From Deltaproteobacteria bacterium (GTDB taxonomy: Bacteria > Desulfobacterota > Desulfobacteria > Desulfobacterales > C00003060): 10,122 nucleotides of DNA. A model generated the notes under the pieces. The model saw only the letters and a program-made list of their open reading frames with translations. It was not told where the DNA came from and searched no databases. A program made the position numbers and the translations under genes. The stretch covers positions 1 to 10,122 of the forward strand of contig JAFDFO010000074.1 of the NCBI GenBank assembly GCA_019309815.1. The letters run 5' to 3'. Positions 1 through 6,555 of the stretch are shown piece by piece (position 1 is the first letter of the stretch; each line of letters opens with the position of its first letter).

Positions 1-54
1 AGTTAAGGGGAAAGGATCTTTAAAACATTGATAAAATGGTTGAGAAACAGACAC

Positions 55-86
55 TTGAATCCTTGACCCCTTGAATCCTCGAACCC
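55..86. repeat. Octamer tandem repeat, four units
   Basis: Four consecutive 8-bp units are seen: TTGAATCC (55-62), TTGACCCC (63-70), TTGAATCC (71-78) and TCGAACCC (79-86). Units 1 and 3 are identical and the other two differ from them at two positions each. The array is intergenic, just beyond the 3' end of the minus-strand glycosyltransferase gene, and runs directly into a perfect hairpin. It is too short and degenerate for a CRISPR. It is best described as a short-unit intergenic tandem repeat; its function is unknown. Confidence 0.7.
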
Positions 87-111
87 TCTTCTCCAACTAA
101 ATTGGAGAAGA
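87..111. other. Perfect 10-bp hairpin beyond glycosyltransferase gene
   Basis: TCTTCTCCAA (87-96) and TTGGAGAAGA (102-111) form a perfect 10-bp stem with a 5-nt loop. It lies 48 nt past the stop codon of the minus-strand glycosyltransferase gene, so it could form in that transcript's 3' end. There is no U-rich tract on either strand right after the stem, so it is not a standard intrinsic terminator. It might instead protect an RNA 3' end or belong to the neighbouring tandem repeat. Confidence 0.5.
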
Positions 112-159
112 ACCGAAATTACTTGTTCATTATTCTACATTCTCTTCTTGGTTAGGTTC

Positions 160-840
160 TTAGTCAAAAAATCTAAACCGTATGATGTGGTAAAGTGCCG
201 CCAATCCGTCCCTCCAGGTAATCTTTTTTCCTTCCTCATAATTTCTGCCACTGTAGGATATCGAGACTTCATAGATGCGGCATTTTTGTCGGGCGAACTT
301 TGCGGTGATCTCCGGCTCGAATCCAAACCGATTCGACTTGATTGTGATCTTTTCGAGGAGGCTGGAACGAAAGACCTTGTAACAGGTTTCCATGTCAGAG
401 AGATTTATGTTCGTGAGCATATTGGACAAAAGCGTCAAGAATTTATTCCCGACATAGTGCCAGAAAAAGAGGACGCGCTGCGGCCCGCCAGTAAATCTGG
501 ACCCATACACCACATCCGCACGGCCATCGAGTATAGGTTCGATGAGACGAGCGTAGTCGCCCGGGTCATATTCCAAATCTGCATCCTGAATGATAATGAT
601 GTCGCCAGATACCTGCCCAAAACCGGTTCTGACAGCGGCTCCTTTGCCCCTATTCTGTTCATGAAACAGGACAGTCGTGTTCTCATCGGATACCTGACGC
701 AACCGCTCAGTGCTCCCGTCAGTGGATGCGTCGTCAACGACAATGATCTCTTTATCATAGGGTACTGACTGTACCCGTTTCAGGATTTCATCGAGGGTGG
801 CCATTTCATTGAAGACGGGAATAACAATAGATAGCTTCAT
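160..840 (-). CDS. Family 2 glycosyltransferase, DPM1-like
   Basis: This 226-residue protein is a GT-A fold glycosyltransferase of family GT2, most like the polyprenyl-phosphate mannosyl/glucosyltransferase (DPM1) group. Such enzymes move a sugar from a nucleotide donor to a lipid carrier or envelope glycan at the cytoplasmic face of the membrane. Visible motifs are the N-terminal MKLSIVIPVFNE strand, the nucleotide-binding VVDDASTDGST (34-44), NRGKGAAVRTG (63-73), the metal-binding QDADLEYDP (85-93), VVYGSRF (110-116) and the acceptor-side SDMETCYKVFR (148-158), followed by RFGFEPEITAK. It has no C-terminal membrane helices, unlike the longer GT2 members with a GtrA-like tail, so it is probably peripheral. 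The ATG start at 840 has an A/G-rich leader but only a weak Shine-Dalgarno sequence. The family call is secure; donor and acceptor are not known. Confidence 0.93.
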   Translation of the reverse strand: MKLSIVIPVFNEMATLDEILKRVQSVPYDKEIIVVDDASTDGSTERLRQVSDENTTVLFHEQNRGKGAAVRTGFGQVSGDIIIIQDADLEYDPGDYARLIEPILDGRADVVYGSRFTGGPQRVLFFWHYVGNKFLTLLSNMLTNINLSDMETCYKVFRSSLLEKITIKSNRFGFEPEITAKFARQKCRIYEVSISYSGRNYEEGKKITWRDGLAALYHIIRFRFFD

Positions 841-1173
841 GATTGCTCTTTCTCTTCCGGTTGACTGTTACTAAGTCGCACCACTGTAATCCCTAATGTT
901 GCATAAACAACAGGACGAAGCTTGAAGAAAACACAAATACGTGGAGCTCCCGTGCGTTTCATGGCCTATTTGTTGGAATCCACCAAAAGTGGCATCGTTA
1001 AATGGCATCTGATTCATCCTGTTGTTTACCCTTCGGGAAAGCCGATGATGCCGCATCTCCTGCGTTGTCAAGGGTTCGGCGTAGATTACTACAGCCTCAA
1101 CCTTGACGCCTTGGATCTGCAGCATCCTCGACTTTTGCAACGTTAGGGTAATGATAGACAGCACTGATGTGTC
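841..1173. other. Intergenic stretch without a convincing gene
   Basis: This 333-bp stretch separates the Mut7-C gene from the glycosyltransferase gene. Both strands have short open frames: a 74-codon plus-strand frame from a TTG at 922 to 1146, preceded by AGGA six bases upstream, and a 97-codon minus-strand frame from 1164 to 871. Neither gives a protein I recognise, and the minus-strand one is rich in His, Gln and Cys as spurious frames often are. An inverted pair GTCAAGG/CCTTGAC lies around 1066-1105. A weak minus-strand promoter for the glycosyltransferase is possible (TTGTTT, 16 bp, TACAGT, around 880-910). It may be a decayed gene. Confidence 0.5.
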
Positions 1174-1629
1174 TTACTCTTCCAGGAGGCGCTGTATCTC
1201 CAAACGACTTCGTTCTATATGACTCCCCTCCCAATACACCTTTCCGCAAGCTTTGCATTCGGAGAAGCTGTTGTGTCGAGCCCATATGTGGTCTGGAACT
1301 CTCTCAATCACGTCTTGGGGCTCCGCGGGGTCAAGAAGCCCGTTGCATGCTGTGCAACGACTGAAGAACTTGTCCGGATCAGGTTCCAGGCCGAGAAGAC
1401 GAACAACGCTCCGGACCTGTACCTTGGGATCGTTTGCCTCCACAAATATCAGCCTGTCTGGAGCCGCTTTGCCCACAAGCCTGGTATTGCGTGAGAGAAG
1501 GATTCGACCTTCGTTTGCGAGCCCAAGGAACTCGTCGGTGGCAAGGCTTCGGGAATAGAGCGTATCGTAGCCAAGAATACGAAGCCACTTCGCCAGCTTT
1601 CCAAGCATTCGATCAGCAGCAAACCTCAT
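1174..1629 (-). CDS. Mut7-C RNase-domain protein with zinc ribbon
   Basis: The protein matches the Mut7-C (DUF82) family: a PIN-like predicted RNase domain followed by a C-terminal zinc ribbon. The N-terminus reads MRFAADRMLGKLAKWLRILG, the usual opening of this family, and is followed by a second core strand RILLSRNTRL (42-51). Two Cys pairs, CTAC (92-95) and CKAC (125-128), form the ribbon. The predicted role is RNA cleavage or binding in the cytoplasm; no substrate is established for bacterial members as far as I know. I chose ATG at 1629 because the family begins there. The same frame opens eight codons earlier at a TTG (1653) lacking a Shine-Dalgarno sequence. It follows the LolB-like gene by 32 bp and is likely co-transcribed with it. 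The third acidic position of the motif I expect (TRD) reads SRN here, so activity is uncertain. Confidence 0.88.
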   Translation of the reverse strand: MRFAADRMLGKLAKWLRILGYDTLYSRSLATDEFLGLANEGRILLSRNTRLVGKAAPDRLIFVEANDPKVQVRSVVRLLGLEPDPDKFFSRCTACNGLLDPAEPQDVIERVPDHIWARHNSFSECKACGKVYWEGSHIERSRLEIQRLLEE

Positions 1630-1661
1630 GGTATAAAAGAACTTCGTTATCAAGAGGTAGC

Positions 1662-2456
1662 TCAGGAATTGAGATCGGGCACCTCTCCACCCGAAACTTC
1701 CAGATTGTAGGCCCCATCAGGAATCGAAACATTTGTCCAGAACCTTTCCACCATGATTGACCAGAGCGGTCCCTCAGGATCTGAAATTGCGATTCTGTGC
1801 GGAAGGTGAAAGGATTCCACCTGATGAAACTCGCTGAATGCGACCCTGTATTGAAGGTGACCCCATCCGTCGAATACCTCAATTTGCTCCACGGTTGTTT
1901 CGTCGTCCTTCAGCCACATCTTTTCAACGAGGCGCCCCCATGTTTTGTAGAGGCTTATCAGCCAACCACCTTCTTCTGTTGAAGCCCGAATCTTGGCTCG
2001 ATGAAACGGAAAGATCGGAGGCTGACCCGACAAGAGCCTAAAGAGATCTTCAGGCCTAACAGGCATGGATACGAAACGTGACAGGTTGCGAGAAGTGGCC
2101 TCGCCTTTGACACAGCGGTTATCTTGACGGGAATAAATGGAGAAAACCCCCTCATTGACGACCAGGGTGAGGGATGGCTGACCCCATGGTCCCAATGCTT
2201 CCAGTCGGAGATTCTGCGGTTGAGACCCGATCCAAACTGCACGGAAGGACTTAACGCCGGTCCCTCGAACCGCCTTCAACCTTCCCGCTCCTCTAAAACT
2301 CTTGAGGTCACTATTGTGCTCTTCCAAGGAGGACAGAATATGATTGACGTCAGGTACTGGTTGGGTTGGGAGGGTTTTCGGTCTGGAGACACATGCGCAG
2401 AAAGATAGTAGAGAAAGGAAAGTCGCAAGCGTAACTATCGGGTAACTTGAAGCCAT
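1662..2456 (-). CDS. LolB-like/DUF4292 outer-membrane lipoprotein
   Basis: This 264-residue protein has a hydrophobic signal (residues 7-19) ending in SFCAC, with Cys22 the likely lipidated residue (Ala at -1). The body contains LRLEALGPWGQPSLTLVVN (83-101) and a run of beta-strand-like segments ending in IPDGAYNLEV, which fits the LolB/DUF4292 half-barrel lipoproteins that bind lipoprotein acyl chains at the outer membrane. Specific LolB function is not proven by sequence. The ATG at 2456 is preceded by GAGG seven bases away, but both lie inside the left arm of a repeat (2449-2696). An in-frame TGA lies three codons upstream, so no earlier start is possible. The signal peptide lacks the usual Lys/Arg before its hydrophobic core, consistent with the original N-terminus having been replaced by the repeat. 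Its neighbours, a TPR lipoprotein upstream and Mut7-C downstream, suggest one operon. Confidence 0.82.
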   Translation of the reverse strand: MASSYPIVTLATFLSLLSFCACVSRPKTLPTQPVPDVNHILSSLEEHNSDLKSFRGAGRLKAVRGTGVKSFRAVWIGSQPQNLRLEALGPWGQPSLTLVVNEGVFSIYSRQDNRCVKGEATSRNLSRFVSMPVRPEDLFRLLSGQPPIFPFHRAKIRASTEEGGWLISLYKTWGRLVEKMWLKDDETTVEQIEVFDGWGHLQYRVAFSEFHQVESFHLPHRIAISDPEGPLWSIMVERFWTNVSIPDGAYNLEVSGGEVPDLNS

Positions 2457-2696
2457 TTCAAAACCTCAGATCGCGTTCGAGGGCAAGGCGAGGGCCGATG
2501 AAAAGGCGCAGCATACACGGTAGTATGTGAGCATTTTGCATGAATCGCCAGACCGCCAGTAGCGGGATGGCCTTAAGTACGGAGCGAAGCGAGTACTTAA
2601 GGGCGCCATTTGGCGTCGGGATTCAAGTTTTGCGTAGCAAAACAACAGGCCCTCAACACAGCCATCGGGCGTTAGATGGGGTTTCGAAATGGCTTC
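2449..2696. repeat. 248-bp intergenic element with inverted ends
   Basis: The ends are inverted copies: GAAGCCATTTC at 2449-2459 and GAAATGGCTTC at 2686-2696. Similarity extends inward to about 36 bp per arm (27 of 36 by hand alignment, 18 of the first 20). Inside lie a perfect 10-bp stem, CCTTAAGTAC (2571-2580) with GTACTTAAGG (2593-2602), a 7-bp stem GTTTTGC/GCAAAAC (2627-2643), and CATAC/GTATG (2512-2527) within a longer imperfect hairpin. No open frame of note exists, so it is a non-autonomous repeat of MITE or structured-intergenic type. It fills the gap between the TPR gene, whose stop codon starts at its right edge, and the LolB-like gene, whose start codon lies in its left arm. No target-site duplication is obvious. 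Copies elsewhere in the genome are expected but cannot be seen here. Confidence 0.7.
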
Positions 2697-4417
2697 TACG
2701 CATCCTCGCCCAGCTGTTTCTTAACGGATTGAATCTTCTGTTCAAGAACCTCTGTACCTGTGTCGTCTCCCTTAATCTTGAGTGCCTTTCTGTAATGCTT
2801 CAGCCCCTTCTCGGGATTGTTTGCCTTCACATAAGCATCGCCCAAGTGCTCTATAATGGTGGGATCATCGGGAGCCAGTTTAGTCGCTTCTTCGAGGAAC
2901 TTGATAGCCTCCAGATATAGGCCTTTCTTGTAATAGACCCATCCAAGGCTATCGGTAATGTAACCATCGTTTGGTTGATGTTGCATAGCCCGCTTGATCA
3001 GGCCCTCAGCCTCGTCAAGCTTTGTGCCCAGCTCTGCATAGGTGTAGCCAAGATAATTCAGGGCCTGAGCATTGCGGGGGTCTAATTCAATGACTGCCTT
3101 CATCTCTTCAACACAAGCGTCCTTATTGCCGGTCTTGTCATAGACCACACCGAGCCTAAAACGAAGCCTTGCACTGTCAGGTTTAACTTCTAAGCCGTTT
3201 TTGAGACTATCCAATGCTTCGTCATATGACTCCATTTCCTCATACAGGGCCCCCAGGAACAAATAGAGCTCGGGATCATTGGAGGCCTGGTCAACTGCTT
3301 CCTTCATCACTCGGATCGCCTTTTCTGTCTCACCGGCTTCGTTGTATAGAAAACCCAAGTGCACAACAGCGCTTCGATGATAAGACGACGTTTCAGGAAT
3401 TCTCTCAAAAGACGCTATCGCCTTGTCAGTATCGTTTAATCCTTCGAATGCCATCCCTAAGAAATAGAGGAGCTCAGGATTATCCACATCATTTTTCAGA
3501 AGTAGCTCGAAGGTAGTCGACGCCTCCTCATACCTCTTCTCGTCGAGGTATATGAGGGCAATCTGTTTGATAATGTGAGGGTTTGCCTTGCTGCGAAGCT
3601 TCAGCTCCTCGAATGTTCGTTCGGCTTCCTCGGTTTTTCCCAACTTAAGGTAAGAACGGCCGAGCCCAACCGCTGCCCTGAGATTTTCCGGATTACTATC
3701 CAAAATGTCCTTATACGTTTGAATGACTTTCTTGTATTTGCCAGTTGCCTCGTAGACATTAATAAGCTCGAAAAAAGTCCGTTCGTATTCAGGCTTCAGT
3801 TCAATCGCTTTCATTAAAGAGGCTTCTGCTTGGTCGTAGTGCTTCAATGATGCATTGAGTGTTCCGAGATAGAAATGTCCAGCAAATGAAGAAGGATTGG
3901 TCTGGATCAGATTCTGGTAGAGCTTCGCAGCTTCGTCTGGCTGTTTGTTCTTGACATACTCCGAGCCCAAGAGAAAGTGAACGTTCTCGGACTTCGGATC
4001 AAGTGCGAGCGCTTTCTCGTAGAGTTGGATTGCATCTGTAGGCTGATTCAGAGCGGAGTAAATCCCTCCAAGAATCACTAAGGAAGAGACATCTTCGGGG
4101 TGCATCTCGACGATATCGAGTGCAACGTCCAAGGCTGCATTGTAGTCCTTCTGATGAAGATAAAGCCGCACCAGTTCGTTCTTCAGAAACATGGAGCCTT
4201 CATCCTTCACCACAGCTTCTTTCAGCAAATCTGTGGCCTCGTCAAGCTGCCCGTGTCTTCTCAATAGCCGAGACTCGGTGTAGTAATAGTATCCCCCAGG
4301 ATCTTTGATCGGGCCTTCAGGCGACTCCGTCGAAGAAGATGCCCTCTGTTCAGGCGCGGTACATGCAGCCAGAAACAGTGTCATGGTAATGGATATGAGT
4401 AACTTGATGGCCATCAT
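2696..4417 (-). CDS. TPR-repeat lipoprotein
   Basis: This 573-residue protein has a lipoprotein signal (MMAIKLLISITMTLFLAAC, lipobox LAAC with Cys19), a short Ser/Pro-rich linker, then tetratricopeptide repeats filling residues about 40-560, roughly fifteen units of 34 residues. Examples of the repeat pattern are VSSLVILGGIYSALNQPTDA and ITDSLGWVYYKKGLYLEAI. TPR arrays are protein-protein docking scaffolds. With a lipid anchor and no inner-membrane retention Asp after the Cys (next residues T, A), it probably sits at the outer membrane facing the periplasm. The gene lies 49 bp after the sigma factor gene on the same strand and its end abuts the repeat before the LolB-like gene. Two adjacent ATG codons are available; an AGGGGAG sequence lies about 13 nt upstream, rather far, though a small GAGA/TCTC hairpin could shorten the distance. 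The partner is unknown; a role in envelope assembly or exopolysaccharide/pilus export is possible. Confidence 0.9.
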   Translation of the reverse strand: MMAIKLLISITMTLFLAACTAPEQRASSSTESPEGPIKDPGGYYYYTESRLLRRHGQLDEATDLLKEAVVKDEGSMFLKNELVRLYLHQKDYNAALDVALDIVEMHPEDVSSLVILGGIYSALNQPTDAIQLYEKALALDPKSENVHFLLGSEYVKNKQPDEAAKLYQNLIQTNPSSFAGHFYLGTLNASLKHYDQAEASLMKAIELKPEYERTFFELINVYEATGKYKKVIQTYKDILDSNPENLRAAVGLGRSYLKLGKTEEAERTFEELKLRSKANPHIIKQIALIYLDEKRYEEASTTFELLLKNDVDNPELLYFLGMAFEGLNDTDKAIASFERIPETSSYHRSAVVHLGFLYNEAGETEKAIRVMKEAVDQASNDPELYLFLGALYEEMESYDEALDSLKNGLEVKPDSARLRFRLGVVYDKTGNKDACVEEMKAVIELDPRNAQALNYLGYTYAELGTKLDEAEGLIKRAMQHQPNDGYITDSLGWVYYKKGLYLEAIKFLEEATKLAPDDPTIIEHLGDAYVKANNPEKGLKHYRKALKIKGDDTGTEVLEQKIQSVKKQLGEDA

Positions 4418-4466
4418 ATGAGAATAGTCTCTCCCCTCAGCGTAGGAGTCGAACCTATGTACTTCC

Positions 4467-5456
4467 CTAATCTAGGTCTCCGAGGAATGATTCAAAATCC
4501 GGAATCTCACGTTGGAAATGTGCTTTGATCTTCTTTATCATTGCGTTTTCAATCTGTCGAACGCGTTCTCTTGTAATGTCGTAGCGCTCGCCAATCTCTT
4601 GAAGAGTTGACGGGCTGTCAGAAAAGACTCGGTTTTCAAGGATATAGATTTCCCGCTCACTTAAGTCCTTCCTCAATGAAGCAAGCTTTTGGTGAATGAT
4701 GGCCTGCATCTGCTTCTTGCCTACCTGTGCCTCTGCAGATGGTGTCTGGGTGGGGACAAATTCGATTCTCTCGTTGTCTGACCCTTCCTTGATAGGGGCA
4801 TCGAGTGATACTTCCCATCTATCTAACCGCTGATCCATCTCTGTGACTTCTTGTTCGGTGACCCCCAGCCTTTCCGAAAGGAGTTTTGGCTTGGGATCAA
4901 ACCCCTCAGAGGCCAGCCTCTGTTTTTCTTTTTTCAGCCTGAAGAAAAGTTTGCGCTGGGCTTGGGTCGTTCCGATCTTGACGAGTCGCCAATTGTCCAT
5001 AATGAATTTCAGGATGTAGGCCTTGATCCAAAAAGAAGCGTAATAGGAGAACTTCACTCCTTTGTACGGATCGAACTTCTGGACGGCTTGCATGAGGCCG
5101 ATATTCCCCTCCTGGATCAAGTCGAGCAGATTTTGCATCCACACCCGCTGGAAGTCTATGGCAATCTTTACCACCAGCCTAAGGTTTGAAGTAACAAGCC
5201 TGTAGGCGGCATCCCGATCCCCATGCTCTCTTACCCTGATGCCCAGTTCTTTTTCTTCTTCTCTTGAAAGGAGTCCGTATTGACCGAGTTCCTGAAGGTA
5301 TTTCTGGAGGGGGTCGTACTTGACAAGAGCGGACTTTACCGGAGCCTGGAGGCTCTTAACCTCCGAATCGTCCTTTTTTCGAGCCTCTTTTCTGGATTTG
5401 CGGGGGGCGGCTTTGGGCCGTAGTGGTTTCTTCTTATTTTTCTTATTTTTTTTCAA
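4467..5456 (-). CDS. RNA polymerase sigma factor, RpoH (sigma-32) family
   Basis: This 329-residue sigma-70 family factor directs RNA polymerase to heat-shock or related promoters. Domains in order: a Lys/Arg-rich tail (1-36); region 1.2 (about 49-80, LQKYLQELGQYGLLS); region 2 (91-155) with NLRLVVKIA, DLIQEGNIGLMQAVQKFDP and FSYYASFWIKAYI; the RpoH box QRKLFFRLKKEK (167-178), which separates it from RpoD; region 3; and the region 4.2 helix-turn-helix LQEIGERYDITRERVRQIEN (285-304). RpoH proteins are usually somewhat shorter, and the extra length here is the basic N-terminal tail. The start is a TTG (5456) with an in-frame TAA eight codons upstream and no clear Shine-Dalgarno sequence. No ATG or GTG lies between it and conserved region 1.2, so this start is forced. 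A good sigma-70-type promoter lies just upstream. Other group-3 sigma factors are less likely. Confidence 0.92.
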   Translation of the reverse strand: MKKNKKNKKKPLRPKAAPRKSRKEARKKDDSEVKSLQAPVKSALVKYDPLQKYLQELGQYGLLSREEEKELGIRVREHGDRDAAYRLVTSNLRLVVKIAIDFQRVWMQNLLDLIQEGNIGLMQAVQKFDPYKGVKFSYYASFWIKAYILKFIMDNWRLVKIGTTQAQRKLFFRLKKEKQRLASEGFDPKPKLLSERLGVTEQEVTEMDQRLDRWEVSLDAPIKEGSDNERIEFVPTQTPSAEAQVGKKQMQAIIHQKLASLRKDLSEREIYILENRVFSDSPSTLQEIGERYDITRERVRQIENAMIKKIKAHFQREIPDFESFLGDLD

Positions 5457-5490
5457 GGGTGCCGACCAATGAGCTTGTTATTTTTGCGGT

Positions 5491-5519
5491 ACGATATCAG
5501 ATACCTACGCCATTATCAA
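5491..5519 (-). promoter_or_regulatory. Sigma-70-like promoter for the rpoH-like gene
   Basis: Read on the minus strand, TTGATA (-35, 5 of 6 consensus positions; plus coordinates 5514-5519) is followed by exactly 17 bp and TATCGT (-10, 4 of 6; 5491-5496). TGA directly before the -10 gives an extended -10 TGn motif. Transcription would start near 5484, leaving a leader of about 28 nt before the TTG start of the sigma factor. Promoter function is inferred from the consensus match alone. Confidence 0.5.
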
Positions 5520-5601
5520 GACGTAAACAGGTTTATATGTTCAAGCAGGGGTCACTGTACGAGGCCTGGCGGAAAGCCTCTGACAGACCGCTGAAAACGG
5601 C

Positions 5602-5630
5602 TTGTCTGAAAGCTGAGATTGGTGTAAAGT
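5602..5630 (+). promoter_or_regulatory. Candidate promoter for tRNA-Arg
   Basis: TTGTCT (5602-5607) and TAAAGT (5625-5630), separated by 17 bp, each match the sigma-70 consensus at four of six positions. The tRNA 5' end is 25 nt past the -10, a normal distance for a short tRNA leader. The match is weak and the -35 overlaps the 3' arm of a hairpin (5584-5608). Confidence 0.3.
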
Positions 5631-5654
5631 CGTTTCACGTTCCTGACTGAATGT

Positions 5655-5731
<77 letters not shown>

Positions 5732-5767
5732 AAAAACTTCACACCGGCGCAGCACAAGCTCCCTGCC

Positions 5768-5977
5768 CTATTTCCGCTTTGTTTTCCTTCTCCCAGCGAT
5801 TGCCCATACTATCAGCCTCACAAAATAGACCAAGGCAATAGGAAATAGGATGACATAGATACCCAATGGCAAGGATTCCCGAGGGCGGACGCCAACTGAT
5901 AACAGGACAACAGCGGTCAGGACGCTCAGAATGAGGGCGGCCATCAACCACAGCCACTCTTTAGTTACATCGTTCAT
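5768..5977 (-). CDS. Small two-helix membrane protein, unknown function
   Basis: This 69-residue hypothetical protein has two predicted membrane helices (about residues 9-30 and 36-60), joined by a short loop VRPRES, and a strongly basic C-terminus (GRRKTKRK), which suggests both termini lie in the cytoplasm. I do not recognise a family. It is likely real because the ATG at 5977 is preceded by GGGAG at a spacing of six bases, and because the hydrophobic pattern ending in a basic tail is coherent. It is transcribed towards the tRNA, ending 36 bp from the CCA, and stands alone as a monocistronic gene. A second frame over the same bases (5739-5957) lacks these features. Confidence 0.7.
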   Translation of the reverse strand: MNDVTKEWLWLMAALILSVLTAVVLLSVGVRPRESLPLGIYVILFPIALVYFVRLIVWAIAGRRKTKRK

Positions 5978-6092
5978 TACCGACTCCCATCGACCCTGTT
6001 TTCTCCACTTTCGTGCGATCCGTGAATCCCCTTGAACTGTTCCTATGTCATTGCACGTGACCTATTCAATAGCACAGAATCTGGATAATTTG

Positions 6093-6139
6093 GCACTTTA
6101 TGGTTGCATTTTAGTCCATTTCCTACTCAATGAACAGGA
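6093..6139. repeat. Direct repeat copy 1 (47 bp, diverged)
   Basis: This copy aligns without gaps to 6509-6555 at about 34 of 47 positions, best over TTGCATTTT and TTCCTACT, and both copies end in AGGA. The two copies are 416 bp apart. They may be boundaries of an old insertion or binding sites for one factor; the divergence means chance similarity in T-rich DNA is not excluded. Confidence 0.4.
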
Positions 6140-6508
6140 AATTACCGTCCCGCCCTGCAGGATGGCAGGCCCTTTTCCGCATTCGTAGAGATCCTTGGGG
6201 GAATTCTGGGTCGGTGGGAAATCTCTCAACGAACGACAAGAAGAAGCTCGGGTAGAGATGACAGCTTTCTGTACGGCCTTCTTGACTTGTCTACCTATAT
6301 GCTTATTTTGATATATAGGATTGGCCGTCGAGCCATCTAAAACGCGGTCATAATCCTACCTCCCAACCTCCGGGGACTTGGAAATGTGGAATGGCATAGG
6401 GTCGCCCTCATCTATGTATTCCCGGGTTCCCGGGGGTTATTTTTGCAGAAGTATGCCTGCCGGGTGGTCCTGTCCAAAATGGAGAAAATGGCAGATATCA
6501 AAATTCGT

Positions 6509-6555
6509 GCATTTTTTGTTTGCATTTTGGCCTAATTCCTACTATCCTAATAGGA
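6509..6555. repeat. Direct repeat copy 2 (47 bp, diverged)
   Basis: Partner of 6093-6139. It contains two GCATTTT blocks (6509-6515 and 6522-6528), followed by TTCCTACT and AGGA. It borders the G+C-rich block that holds the interrupted minus-strand frame. Confidence 0.4.

Noticed and set aside
55..86. CRISPR array
   Set aside because: Units are 8 bp with no spacers.
148..768. 206-codon plus-strand frame opposite the glycosyltransferase
   Set aside because: It is the shadow of a gene with clear GT2 motifs on the minus strand.
922..1146. 74-codon plus-strand frame with a TTG start and AGGA six bases upstream
   Set aside because: Possible but unsupported: no known family, opposite orientation to all neighbours, and a competing frame on the other strand. 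Kept only as a note in the intergenic entry.
4442..4460. T-arm-like sequence GGTTCGACTCC on the minus strand between the sigma factor and TPR genes
   Set aside because: Only a T-arm-like stem-loop with one mismatch is present; no acceptor, anticodon or D arm fits around it, and the flanking bases belong to the TPR leader and the sigma factor's last codons.
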